Part shown: positions 54,253 to 63,272 of the stretch, piece by piece | How the letters are laid out: each line of letters opens with the position of its first letter | Position numbering within the stretch: the stretch's first letter is position 1 | From: CAMCXT01 sp040403315 | GTDB lineage: Bacteria > Bacteroidota > Bacteroidia > M30B66 | Assembly: GCA_040403315.1 (NCBI GenBank) | Contig: JBBAKX010000003.1 | Coordinates: 1 to 64,000 of the forward strand | DNA: 64,000 bases | Direction of reading: 5' to 3' | Translations under genes and position numbers: made by a program | The notes under the pieces: generated by a model | What the model was told of the DNA's origin: nothing | The model's database searches: none | What the model saw: the letters and a program-made list of their open reading frames with translations, nothing else

Positions 54253-55902
54253 TCAGGCATCCAAATAATGGCGTACAAATTTAACAAGACTTTGCAATGG
54301 AATTACTGTCCATTCTGGACGATTGTTTATTTCATACCCTAATTCATAAATTGCCTTTTTGAAAGAATACACCTGTAAAAGTGCATTGATTTTATCTTCA
54401 TCTGGTAAAATATTACTTCCTGATGTTGTTTTGATGTATTCGCCTAGATAATAGCGACTTACATAATGATACCAGACATCAACTACCGCCATAAGTTTGT
54501 CTGTTAAATGCGGTTTATCAGCAAATTCAGTAAATATTACAGAGTAAGCTGCATATCGAAATGATCTCATCATTCCAGCAACATCTTTTAGTGGTGGATA
54601 TTTTAATCTCCTTTCATGGTGAGGCTTGTCGGGTTCTCCTTCAAAATCCAAAATAAAAAAATCATCCCCACTCATCAACACTTGTCCTAAATGATAATCA
54701 CCGTGAATTCGGATTCTTTCTCCTTTCATTTCTCGCTGAAGCACCAAGTTAAAGAACCTTTTTACACGCTCTTTTCCTTTGATCATTTCTACAGCATCTT
54801 CACGCAGTTTTCCACTTATCCTTTCCAAATTGGCTTCGAGCATTCCAAATCTAGAATCAACAAGGTATTCGATGTCTTTTAGTAATTTATTTTGAAATGC
54901 TTCATCAATAGGTTCAGGATCAAAATCAGAATGTCCTTGAGATTGGCTAAGTGCAAGATGCATTTCTGCAGTTCTTTTCCCCAAAAGGGATGCTTTTTTA
55001 AATACCGATTCACCCATCAACATTCTTAATTCTGAAGGTGTCTGTTCAAGGCCCAGCGACAGAGTATGAGGTTTAATTGGCAAAGGTTTTAAGTGGTAAT
55101 CAATCTGAATTGCTCTTTCCAGAAAGTGCTTCACTTCTTGAGTGAAATATTTCCATGCATCACCATTATTCACAACCAATTCCTGTAACATCATTACTAA
55201 CATTGGCCCCTTTTCAGGATGAATCACCGAAATACTTCCAGCCAATTTTGGCAATTGATGAAAAGTGTTTTGTGCAGTCAACCGACTCACCATTTCATAG
55301 TCTGGATTGGTCATATATTCCACTTTTCTGAAAAGTTTCAGGAAGTACTTGTTGCCATAAATTATTGCCGAATTACTTTGGTCTGAATTTAAAACGGATG
55401 AAACTCCGAAATCTCCTGCTGAATCTTTTAATGATAGACCTTTATCTGCCGAAAGTGTGTAATGTTCACCTTTAATTTCGGTCGATTTTGATATCAAATT
55501 GGGCAATGTATTTCGAAAATCTTCGTCATATATAGCGTCAATAATATAGCCTGAATTAACTGAATTTTCAAGCCTACATAAAATGGAAATCGACGGCGAA
55601 TGAAGTTGGTTTTCATTTACAAATGCCAGTGGGAGTGTGTAAATTTCTGTTGGCCCATCTGGATATCTTACTTTTAAAAGTAGGAAATGCACAAAATTCT
55701 TACCTGTTTGTACAGGAATATTTTGGTAAATTTTAATGGCACTGATCATCCTCGCCTTCCCTCCAAACCACCTGCATTTTCTGAGGTATGATGGTAGTAG
55801 CTGATTTTCTATTTGATGCACGTAACGATCGTTCTGAAATAAATCATTCCATTCGCAATTCAATGTAGGTTGAATGGTGTCTTTAATCCTTGTATCCAGC
55901 AT
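54253..55902 (-). CDS. mak: Maltokinase (Mak/Pep2-like)
   Basis: The ATG at 55902 gives 549 residues; the longer frame adds 17 residues overlapping glgE. The C-terminal kinase part has the phosphotransferase pattern RIHGDYHLGQVL (Asp402) and FFILDFEGEPDKPHHER. The middle carries KYFLKLFRK (ATP-binding Lys) and N-terminal segments such as KCRWFGGKAR are typical of maltokinases. It makes maltose-1-phosphate from maltose and ATP. It lies between glgE and glgB, as the pathway predicts. No TreS domain is fused. Confidence 0.9.
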   Translation of the reverse strand: MLDTRIKDTIQPTLNCEWNDLFQNDRYVHQIENQLLPSYLRKCRWFGGKARMISAIKIYQNIPVQTGKNFVHFLLLKVRYPDGPTEIYTLPLAFVNENQLHSPSISILCRLENSVNSGYIIDAIYDEDFRNTLPNLISKSTEIKGEHYTLSADKGLSLKDSAGDFGVSSVLNSDQSNSAIIYGNKYFLKLFRKVEYMTNPDYEMVSRLTAQNTFHQLPKLAGSISVIHPEKGPMLVMMLQELVVNNGDAWKYFTQEVKHFLERAIQIDYHLKPLPIKPHTLSLGLEQTPSELRMLMGESVFKKASLLGKRTAEMHLALSQSQGHSDFDPEPIDEAFQNKLLKDIEYLVDSRFGMLEANLERISGKLREDAVEMIKGKERVKRFFNLVLQREMKGERIRIHGDYHLGQVLMSGDDFFILDFEGEPDKPHHERRLKYPPLKDVAGMMRSFRYAAYSVIFTEFADKPHLTDKLMAVVDVWYHYVSRYYLGEYIKTTSGSNILPDEDKINALLQVYSFKKAIYELGYEINNRPEWTVIPLQSLVKFVRHYLDA

Positions 55903-55913
55903 AATTATTCGGA

Positions 55914-57872
55914 TTAAGAGATTGTGTTGATAGTTAATTTGAAAATGTGACAAGGCACCAGATCCGGTAAAAGTTCAACATAATTCCATTGTTTATTCCA
56001 ATAATAATTAGAATTGTCCATCAAGTCTGTTAAATCTATCATTTCACCTTCAATTACTTGCATTTCTTTTAGTGGAAGTTTTACCCATCCACTTTGTTTG
56101 TTTGTCGGATCCATATTTATAATCACTAGTATTTTGTTGCTCCCATCATCAGTCGACTTATAGAACGCCAATAACATGTCATTATCGGTTTCACAGAACT
56201 GAATGTTGAATGTACTGTGAAATGCCGAATTGTGATTACGTATAGAATTTATTTTTCCTATTAAATTGTGAATTGGAGATTCTAATCGCCAATCCCAATG
56301 GCGGACTTCATATTTTTCCGAATTGAAATATTCTTCCTTGCCTGCAACTGGTTCATTTACACAGTATTCATGAACAGGGCCGTACATACCATAATTGGAT
56401 GATAGTGTAGCTGCCAAAACATACCGCATAGCCGCATGATTGGAGCTTGTGTTTTGCAAATATTCTGGCAGAATGTCGGGGGTATTTGGCCAAAAATTCG
56501 CTCTGAAATACTCCCGAAGTTCAGTTTGTGTTAATTGATTTAGATATTCTATTAATTCAGATTTGTCTTTTCGCCATGTAAAGTAGCTATATGATTGATG
56601 AAAACCAATTTTTGCCAATCGAGCCATGATTTTTGGACGCGTAAAGGCTTCACTAAGAAACAAAACATCCGGATGATCGCGTCGCATTTCTGCCATAATC
56701 CATTCCCAAAAAACAAATGGTTTGGTATGGGGATTATCAACTCTAAATATTCGAATTCCCTTTTCAATCCAAAATTTAATTACATATTTGAGCGCATTCC
56801 AAAGATTTTCCCAATCGTCGGTTTCAAAATGAATCGGTAAAACATCTTGGTATTTTTTCGGAGGATTTTCTGCGTATTGCACCGTCCCATCTGGCCGCCA
56901 TTTAAACCATGATGGATGTTCTTTCACCCATGGATGATCTGGTGAACATTGGTATGCCAAATCCATTGCAATTTCCACATTCAACGACTGAGCATGAATT
57001 ATCAGGTTCTTAAATTCTTCTAAAGTGCCTAATGTGGGATTAATTGCAGTATGTCCACCTTCTGAAGCACCTATTGCCCATGGAGAGCCAGGTTCTCCCG
57101 GAAGTGCTGTAGTAGAATTGTTTTTGCCTTTTCGGTGCGAAACACCTATTGGATGAACAGGCGGAAAATAAACAGTATCAAAACCCAATTGAGCCAATCG
57201 AGAAATTATTGGCAAACAGTCGTTGAAGGTTCCCGGTCGATTTGTATCTGGCGAGGATGACCTAGGAAAAAATTCATACCAAGAACTAAATGAGGCTTTT
57301 AAACGATCTACTTGTACTGGATATGATGCTGAACTACTAGCAAATTGCTTTAAAGGAAAATTTTCTATGACTTTATGCATCCTTTCGCTAGCTGCTGCCT
57401 CAACAGCTACCGCGTAATTGCCTGATTCTAGCTTTGAAAGCAAATCCATAATCGCCTCCTTTTCCGCTCTTTTATTCGCTGCAGCTATTTCTTTTAAGAG
57501 TTCAGCACCAATGCGCAAGTCTAATGTAAGTTCATCTCCTGCTGCTAATTTCTTTTGAAAGCCTTTATACCAAGTCATCGCATGGTCGACCCATGCTATT
57601 ACTGCATATTCGTAAGGAACTGTTTCTTCCACCCGAAATTCACCTTTCCAAATATCATTTTCAGTAATAAGAATTTGATTTTCAGACCACTTCTTGGTTC
57701 CCAGTTTTCTGTAAATCAATCTTGCTGAAATTATGTCATGCCCATCAGCAATTAGGTCTGCAGTAACGCATATAACCTCTCCAACTATCCTTTTAATTGG
57801 AAATTTCCCGCCTTCTACCTGTGGTGAAATATTTTCAATGACTACTCTCGCGCGTGCTTCGTATTTTTTCAT
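55914..57872 (-). CDS. glgE: Alpha-1,4-glucan:maltose-1-phosphate maltosyltransferase GlgE
   Basis: The 652-residue protein has an N-terminal beta domain (about 1-120), a helical insert and a GH13_3 domain. It has VYFPPVHPIGVSHRKGKNN, nucleophile Asp379 in FRVDNPHTKP and Glu408 in FLSEAFTRP. It transfers maltosyl units from maltose-1-phosphate onto alpha-1,4-glucan. It starts the operon glgE-mak-glgB, with a TATATTGC element (57904-57911) upstream. Length is normal for GlgE. Confidence 0.96.
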   Translation of the reverse strand: MKKYEARARVVIENISPQVEGGKFPIKRIVGEVICVTADLIADGHDIISARLIYRKLGTKKWSENQILITENDIWKGEFRVEETVPYEYAVIAWVDHAMTWYKGFQKKLAAGDELTLDLRIGAELLKEIAAANKRAEKEAIMDLLSKLESGNYAVAVEAAASERMHKVIENFPLKQFASSSASYPVQVDRLKASFSSWYEFFPRSSSPDTNRPGTFNDCLPIISRLAQLGFDTVYFPPVHPIGVSHRKGKNNSTTALPGEPGSPWAIGASEGGHTAINPTLGTLEEFKNLIIHAQSLNVEIAMDLAYQCSPDHPWVKEHPSWFKWRPDGTVQYAENPPKKYQDVLPIHFETDDWENLWNALKYVIKFWIEKGIRIFRVDNPHTKPFVFWEWIMAEMRRDHPDVLFLSEAFTRPKIMARLAKIGFHQSYSYFTWRKDKSELIEYLNQLTQTELREYFRANFWPNTPDILPEYLQNTSSNHAAMRYVLAATLSSNYGMYGPVHEYCVNEPVAGKEEYFNSEKYEVRHWDWRLESPIHNLIGKINSIRNHNSAFHSTFNIQFCETDNDMLLAFYKSTDDGSNKILVIINMDPTNKQSGWVKLPLKEMQVIEGEMIDLTDLMDNSNYYWNKQWNYVELLPDLVPCHIFKLTINTIS

Positions 57873-57903
57873 AAGCTATTTGATGAATACCTAACGATGA
57901 TAC

Positions 57904-57911
57904 GCAATATA
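57904..57911 (-). promoter_or_regulatory. Variant -7 box (TAnnTTGC) for the glgE operon
   Basis: The minus strand reads TATATTGC, one shift from TAnnTTTG. The same variant occurs before the lipoprotein at 60637. It ends about 31 bp before the glgE ATG. Confidence 0.3.
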
Positions 57912-58036
57912 AGAATGTCAACAAGACACTAAGTAAAAAAGTGAAATTTCTTAAGTTGTTCTTTATGAGATAAATAGGGATAAATCTCTGTTTTAATCTG
58001 TTGAGATGTACATACTGTAGCATGATTTGGATTTGT

Positions 58037-58044
58037 TACATTTG
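58037..58044 (+). promoter_or_regulatory. Promoter -7 box for the CapD-type dehydratase gene
   Basis: TACATTTG matches TAnnTTTG and lies 6 bp before the ATG at 58051, so a transcript starting at the usual distance would be leaderless. It also rules out the upstream TTG at 58027 as the start. Confidence 0.65.
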
Positions 58045-58050
58045 CAAAAT

Positions 58051-59934
58051 ATGCGCTTCGAGAAATCCAGTATGCCAGTTTCGGTGCTATTTTTAATAGA
58101 TCTTGGTATTTGCTTTATTTCGGTTTTAATATCCTATCTGCTCAGGTTTAATTTCAATATTCCTGCTGAGGAATTTAATTCTTTGTTCTGGGTAATTCCA
58201 TCATTGCTTGCTATAAGAACTATCGCAAATCTGATATTTCAAACACACCGTGGAATTATTCGGCTAACCAATACTTCCGATGTGCAGAGGGTTTTTCTTT
58301 CTGTAGCATGTGGATCTATTTTTATAATGCTTTTTAACCCAATACTTTTTGGGATTGTAGGAACTTATTTAATTCCCTATTCAATCACAGTTATTGAGGG
58401 TGTTTTTACCATTTTCTTAATGGTTACAATGCGAATTGGTGTGAAAGTCCTGCTTATTGAATGGTTTAGCACTGGAAAGGAAAAAAATAAAGTGGTAATT
58501 GTAGGTTCTGGAGATACTGGCCTAACGGCTAAACGTGCGATTGAACGTGATGCAGGAGCGAAATATGTTGTTGTTGCATTTATTGATGATGAGCCCGGAC
58601 GAAGAGGAAAGAAAGTGCAAGGTGTTCATGTGAAGCAGCAAACGGAACTTTTCGAGATGATTAATGATCAGGAGATTCAATTGGTTATCCTAGCTCGAAC
58701 TGAAATTGAAGCTGATCAAAAACAAAATATTATTGATGCGTGTTTAATCAACAACATCAAGGTGTTTTCGGTTCCACCAGTAAGTTCTTGGATCAATGGA
58801 GAACTTAGCTTCAAGCAAATCAAGAAAGTCAATGTTAAGGATTTGCTCGAACGCTCTATAATCGATATCCACACCGAAAATATTCGTAAAGAGTTACAAG
58901 GTAAATGCGTACTTGTTACTGGCGCTGCAGGTTCAATTGGTTCTGAAATGGTAAAGCAAATTCTACCTTTCAAACCTTTAAAATTGATTTTGCTCGATCA
59001 AGCTGAAAGTCCGCTGTATGAACTTGAACGTGAGCTGCAAGATGAACTGAACTATTCAGGATTTGAAATAGTTGTGGGTGATATTCGAAATGAAGCCCGA
59101 ATGCGCAATGTTTTTCAGCATTTCCAGCCCGAATATGTATTTCACGCTGCTGCATACAAACATGTTCCGTTGATGGAAAACAATCCATCAGAAGCTTTGC
59201 TCACAAATGTAAAAGGCACCCGTGTATTGGCCGATTTGGCTTCAGAATTCGGAGCCAAAAAATTTGTTATGGTTTCCACCGATAAAGCCGTTCGTCCTAC
59301 CAATGTGATGGGAGCCTCCAAACGTGTTGCTGAAATCTATGTTCAAAGCTTAGGGCAAGTGAGTCAAACAAAATTCATCACTACACGATTTGGGAATGTT
59401 CTAGGCAGCAATGGATCGGTGATTCCGATTTTTGCTCGTCAGATCGAACGCGGAGGACCAGTTACAGTAACACATCCCGATGTTACGCGTTTTTTCATGA
59501 CGATTCCTGAGGCCTGTTTGTTGGTGCTCGAAGCAGGAACTTATGGTCAAGGAGGCGAGATTTTCTTATTTGATATGGGAAAATCTGTAAAAATCAAAGA
59601 CCTAGTTGAGAAGATGATAAAATTGTCTGGGCTCACGCTCAACAAGGACATTACCATAAAATACACAGGTTTGCGCCCAGGCGAGAAGCTTTACGAAGAA
59701 CTGCTCAACGACAAAGAAAATACCGTAGAAACACACCACAAACGAATCATGAAAGCGCTTGTTCAGGAATTCGATTTTAAAATAGTCGAACAAGCAATCA
59801 ATGAAATGATTCCATTCTTCGAAACACAAAATAATGAAGAAATTGTAAAGCGAATGAAACTTTTGGTTCCTGAATACAAGTCCAAAAACAGCATTTTTGA
59901 ACAACTCGATCAGGAGGAAACCAATACTAATTAA
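58051..59934 (+). CDS. CapD/FlaA1-type nucleotide-sugar 4,6-dehydratase, membrane-anchored
   Basis: From the ATG at 58051 the protein has 627 residues. Four N-terminal membrane helices (about 5-120) precede a CoA-binding-like Rossmann domain (about 145-260). The C-terminal SDR domain has VTGAAGSIGSEMVK (near 289), HAAAYKHVPLME and STDKAVRPTNVMGASKR. It probably makes UDP-4-keto-6-deoxy-hexose for surface polysaccharide. A DegT-type aminotransferase at 39478 could act next. Its start is set by the promoter at 58037. Confidence 0.93.
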   Translation: MRFEKSSMPVSVLFLIDLGICFISVLISYLLRFNFNIPAEEFNSLFWVIPSLLAIRTIANLIFQTHRGIIRLTNTSDVQRVFLSVACGSIFIMLFNPILFGIVGTYLIPYSITVIEGVFTIFLMVTMRIGVKVLLIEWFSTGKEKNKVVIVGSGDTGLTAKRAIERDAGAKYVVVAFIDDEPGRRGKKVQGVHVKQQTELFEMINDQEIQLVILARTEIEADQKQNIIDACLINNIKVFSVPPVSSWINGELSFKQIKKVNVKDLLERSIIDIHTENIRKELQGKCVLVTGAAGSIGSEMVKQILPFKPLKLILLDQAESPLYELERELQDELNYSGFEIVVGDIRNEARMRNVFQHFQPEYVFHAAAYKHVPLMENNPSEALLTNVKGTRVLADLASEFGAKKFVMVSTDKAVRPTNVMGASKRVAEIYVQSLGQVSQTKFITTRFGNVLGSNGSVIPIFARQIERGGPVTVTHPDVTRFFMTIPEACLLVLEAGTYGQGGEIFLFDMGKSVKIKDLVEKMIKLSGLTLNKDITIKYTGLRPGEKLYEELLNDKENTVETHHKRIMKALVQEFDFKIVEQAINEMIPFFETQNNEEIVKRMKLLVPEYKSKNSIFEQLDQEETNTN

Positions 59935-59946
59935 TCATAAAATTCC

Positions 59947-60372
59947 ATGAGTCAAAAGGTACATAAAACTAAAATCCAACTCCGTTTTTCAGACATTGAT
60001 ATGCTGAGGCATGTGAACAATGCAAAGTTCGCAACCTTTATGGAAACCGCGCGGATGCAGTTTTATAAAGACCTTGTTGCCCCGCAAAATGATTGGTCTG
60101 AAACGGGATTAATTATTGCTCGACTCGAATTTGATTTTAAAATCCCAGTATTTTTGAACGATGATTTTTATGTTGAATCTTGGGTAAGTGCAGTTGGAAC
60201 AAAAAGCCTCACATTCGATTATCGTTTCATGGTTGATACCGATACAGGATCAATTGTAAAAGCAACAGGTAAATCTATCATAGTTTGTTACCATTACAAA
60301 AATGAAACAACGATTTCAGTGCCTCAAATCTGGAAAGATAAAATCAACCAATTTCAAGGATCTGATTTTTAA
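59947..60372 (+). CDS. Acyl-CoA thioesterase, 4HBT (hotdog) family
   Basis: The 141-residue protein has the pattern IQLRFSDIDMLRHVNNAKFATFMETARM (Asp and Asn of the active site) and is a single hotdog domain. It hydrolyses an acyl-CoA thioester; the chain length is not predictable. It starts 12 bp after the dehydratase gene and may be co-transcribed. Confidence 0.88.
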   Translation: MSQKVHKTKIQLRFSDIDMLRHVNNAKFATFMETARMQFYKDLVAPQNDWSETGLIIARLEFDFKIPVFLNDDFYVESWVSAVGTKSLTFDYRFMVDTDTGSIVKATGKSIIVCYHYKNETTISVPQIWKDKINQFQGSDF

Positions 60373-60612
60373 TTTAACGCTCCATTGCGCTTCAAACAGA
60401 TTGAGAATACTAGGTTTTAGTTAAATTGAATTGTTAATGATTTCTTAGGCAATTCGATAAATCATTTTAATTTTAGTTGTCGATTAAATCGGTTAACTTT
60501 TACGGTTTTCAAATTCTATCATGGATTTAATCATGATCAGTTCGATTTAGTAGCTTTTTGAAACGAGAAAATTTCGACGCAACTTCACATTGTCTTCACT
60601 TTCATTTAATGT

Positions 60613-60620
60613 ATATTGCG
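60613..60620 (+). promoter_or_regulatory. Variant -7 box (TATATTGC) for the VTC operon
   Basis: TATATTGC ends 16 bp before the ATG at 60637. It is the same variant as the one before glgE. Confidence 0.3.
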
Positions 60621-60636
60621 AAATAATTTAGGGAAA

Positions 60637-61023
60637 ATGATAGTTCGAGTTGTTCTGAATTTGTTTATTGTTGTTTGTTTGGCTTCCTGTGCTAAAGATG
60701 CAGGAGAAGGCGGAACATCCTCTATACAAGGAAAGATTTTTGGGTATGATATAAATGCAGCTGGAGTCGTAACCGATAGCGCATACGTTCAGGATGCTCG
60801 CGTTTACATCAGCTATGGAGACGGTACAACAGTCGATAATGATGTTAGAACATCCTACACTGGAGATTACATTTTCCGTGGCCTAAGAAAGGGCATTTAT
60901 ACAATTTTCGTTTATTCGCAATGTAATGATTGCCCATTCAATCAAGAGGTTGTGAAGCAAACTTTTGAAATTACTGAAAACAAACAGGAAGTTATTGTTC
61001 CTGATTTAAAGATTTTCGATTAA
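60637..61023 (+). CDS. Small lipoprotein with carboxypeptidase-regulatory-like fold
   Basis: The ATG at 60637 gives 128 residues; a TTG at 60616 adds seven. A signal peptide with lipobox LASC is followed by AKDAGEGG. The rest looks like a small prealbumin-like beta domain (YVQDARVYISYGDG, SYTGDYIFRGLRKGIYTIFVYSQCNDC), with two Cys near the end. It is the first gene of the VTC-DUF4956-DUF2490 operon and its stop overlaps the next start (TAATG). Function is unknown, with a surface or periplasmic role likely. Confidence 0.8.
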   Translation: MIVRVVLNLFIVVCLASCAKDAGEGGTSSIQGKIFGYDINAAGVVTDSAYVQDARVYISYGDGTTVDNDVRTSYTGDYIFRGLRKGIYTIFVYSQCNDCPFNQEVVKQTFEITENKQEVIVPDLKIFD

Positions 61024-61805
61024 TGACAGAAGATCAGAATTCATTTTCTGCCCTTCATGATTTTGAAGCAGTAAGCCTACAGCAACTCGATGGTGTAAAG
61101 CTTATGAATCGAGTAGATCAAAAGTTTATTCTGCATCAGAGAGAGCTTAATTCTTTATTATTGGAAATTCAAGCATATTACAATGTTTTAGAAATAAAAA
61201 ACAAAAGGATTTTCCGCTACAGCAGTTTATATTACGATACAGATGAGCAAAATTTTTATTCTGATCACCACAACGGGAAACCCAATCGAATTAAAATTCG
61301 AAGTCGTGAATACTTAGACACAGGAACTGCATTCTTCGAAATAAAGAAAAAAATTAAAGGATTTCGTACAGAAAAATATCGTGTTGAAAAATCAGGTGAT
61401 AAATTGAATGATCAACTTTCAGAACGAGAATTACTAAAAACTCATCGTCTAGATCATATTTCTCTAGTGCCTTCAATTATTGTTGAATATTCGAGAATTT
61501 CAATCATCGCAAAAGATTTTTCTGAGCGAGTAACAATCGACACAGATCTCTCTTTTAAAAAGGAAAGTGGAGAAGAGTCAATGAGAGGTCTCGTTATCAT
61601 TGAGGTGAAGCAAGATCAAGTAAAACGTGAAAGCCCAATCGTTGAAGCACTTCGGAAACGAAGAAACAGACCTTTTGGAATTTCTAAATACGCTATGGGC
61701 ATGGTGCTCATGAATGCAGCAATAAAAACGAATGCTTTTAGACATAAAGTATCCAAAATCAAACAACTGATTTCAAGAAATGGAGCCAATAGACGCAGTG
61801 AATGA
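61023..61805 (+). CDS. VTC-domain protein (polyphosphate polymerase-like)
   Basis: The 260-residue protein matches the VTC catalytic domain: MNRVDQKFILHQREL, SSLYYDTDEQNFY, NRIKIRSREY, FFEIKKKIKG, KYRVEK and IIEVKQDQ near the end. Basic residues line the ATP/polyphosphate tunnel in VTC4. It lacks the SPX and membrane domains of the yeast protein. Bacterial versions are often beside DUF4956 proteins, as here. It overlaps both neighbours, so the operon is compact. Polyphosphate synthesis is plausible but not proven. Confidence 0.88.
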   Translation: MTEDQNSFSALHDFEAVSLQQLDGVKLMNRVDQKFILHQRELNSLLLEIQAYYNVLEIKNKRIFRYSSLYYDTDEQNFYSDHHNGKPNRIKIRSREYLDTGTAFFEIKKKIKGFRTEKYRVEKSGDKLNDQLSERELLKTHRLDHISLVPSIIVEYSRISIIAKDFSERVTIDTDLSFKKESGEESMRGLVIIEVKQDQVKRESPIVEALRKRRNRPFGISKYAMGMVLMNAAIKTNAFRHKVSKIKQLISRNGANRRSE

Positions 61806-62442
61806 AAGCCTTAGCGCATCTGGTGCGCATAGCTTAACCGATTTTGCTATTCGATTCGGTATTAACTTATTTGTGATTTTTGTACTGGTTAGGTTATTGT
61901 ACTATCCTCTGCGAAAAAATCGTGATTTTCTTTTCACGTTTTTCCTCTTTAATATCATCAATTTCCTCATCTGCTTTTTACTGAGCAGCGCTAAATTAAA
62001 AATGGGATTTGCCTTCGGGCTCTTCGCTATTTTCTCGATTCTTCGCTATAGAACAGTAACAGTGCCTGTTAGAGAAATGGGCTATTTTTTTATCTCTGTT
62101 ACCCTTGGTATCATAAATGCCTTAACTACCAACGAACAAGGAATGGTTATGTTGGTGATTGCAAATTTGGTGATCCTCAGTGTAGCTTGGATTATTGATC
62201 ATAAAGTAAAGGTAACTCACGAAAATTTTAAGGAGGTAATTTACGATCGAATTGATTTAATTTCTCCTGATAAACGAGAGGAAATGATAAATGATCTGCG
62301 ACAAAGAACTGGATTAAACATTCACAGAGTGGAGTTTTCAAGAATCGATTTTTTTAAAGACACAGCTCGGATTTTCGTTTTTTACAACGATTATAGAAAT
62401 GATGCCGAAGTTGCTGTTAGTGAAGGCGGAGATGATGATTAA
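61780..62442 (+). CDS. DUF4956 membrane protein
   Basis: The 220-residue protein has four or five membrane segments (about 27-47, 53-80, 100-125 and 128-145) with FAFGLFAIFSILRYRTVTVPVREMGY, which is characteristic of DUF4956, and a soluble C-terminal domain (about 150-220). It overlaps the VTC gene by 26 bp and the next gene by about 11 bp. It probably provides the membrane part of the VTC complex. Confidence 0.88.
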   Translation: MEPIDAVNESLSASGAHSLTDFAIRFGINLFVIFVLVRLLYYPLRKNRDFLFTFFLFNIINFLICFLLSSAKLKMGFAFGLFAIFSILRYRTVTVPVREMGYFFISVTLGIINALTTNEQGMVMLVIANLVILSVAWIIDHKVKVTHENFKEVIYDRIDLISPDKREEMINDLRQRTGLNIHRVEFSRIDFFKDTARIFVFYNDYRNDAEVAVSEGGDDD

Positions 62443-63145
62443 TAAAATAATAGTTTTAGCTTTTCTTATTGCTTCAACAACCGTTGTTTCTGCTCAGGCT
62501 GATCTACGTGATCTTCATCTATGGACAGCCATAGAAATCAACCACAAACTCAACAAAAAGATTGAACTCTCCGTGCAGTTTCAATCTCGTTTCGACCGTG
62601 AGGTAAATCGCCTTCGCGGCAATTATTTTAGCATTGATGCATCTCGAAAACTTGGAAATGGATTCAGACTTTTGTTAGATGCACGATTTGCAACTTCCAG
62701 CAGATGGGATAAGTGCCGCTTCGGGATTGGCTTGCAGAAAAATATCAAGTTCGATGAAAAAGGAAACTCTGAATTAAAATTAAGAGCCCTTTATCAATAC
62801 CAGTTTTTCCCAACAGCTGATGTTCAATATAGCATCGATATTCCACAACAGAACTACCGATTTAGGGCTTCATTCACCACGAAAATCATCAAAAAAACTT
62901 ACTTAACCATCCAATCTGAACCCATGTGGAGAGCAGAAGCAGGCAGCTTTTTCTTCCGCAGAGTGCGTTCAACAGTTAGTGTGAAAAGATCTTTGCCCGG
63001 ACCATGGGCAATTCAAGTTGGTTATACACGCCAATTAAACTTTAACAACCCAGTCGATATCCAAATTATTTCGACAACGTTATCATACGACTGGAAGCGA
63101 AAAGCGAAAGCTGAAAAAAGAACTATCACCACTCCTGCCTTCTAG
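62432..63145 (+). CDS. DUF2490-type outer-membrane beta-barrel protein
   Basis: The ATG at 62432 (or 62435) gives a 237-residue protein with a signal peptide (to about residue 21, VSAQA). Alternating beta strands follow (DLHLWTAIEINHKLNKKIELSVQFQSRFD, NYFSIDASRKLG, FRLLLDARFATSS), typical of DUF2490 beta-barrels. It overlaps the DUF4956 gene and ends the VTC operon. An outer-membrane role in the same process is inferred from position. Confidence 0.82.
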   Translation: MMINKIIVLAFLIASTTVVSAQADLRDLHLWTAIEINHKLNKKIELSVQFQSRFDREVNRLRGNYFSIDASRKLGNGFRLLLDARFATSSRWDKCRFGIGLQKNIKFDEKGNSELKLRALYQYQFFPTADVQYSIDIPQQNYRFRASFTTKIIKKTYLTIQSEPMWRAEAGSFFFRRVRSTVSVKRSLPGPWAIQVGYTRQLNFNNPVDIQIISTTLSYDWKRKAKAEKRTITTPAF

Positions 63146-63272
63146 TAGTATTTTGCAATACCTTAGTTTATCGATGATTTTAAATCGTTCGGTTGATTTT
63201 TTTCTTTTTATCAATCAATAAACAAGAGCGCTCTTTTGGTGTTTCCTTGGTAGATTTCGAATAAACGCAACC

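Noticed and set aside
58027..58050. TTG at 58027 as start of the dehydratase
   Set aside because: The TACATTTG promoter box lies inside this stretch, so translation must begin at 58051.
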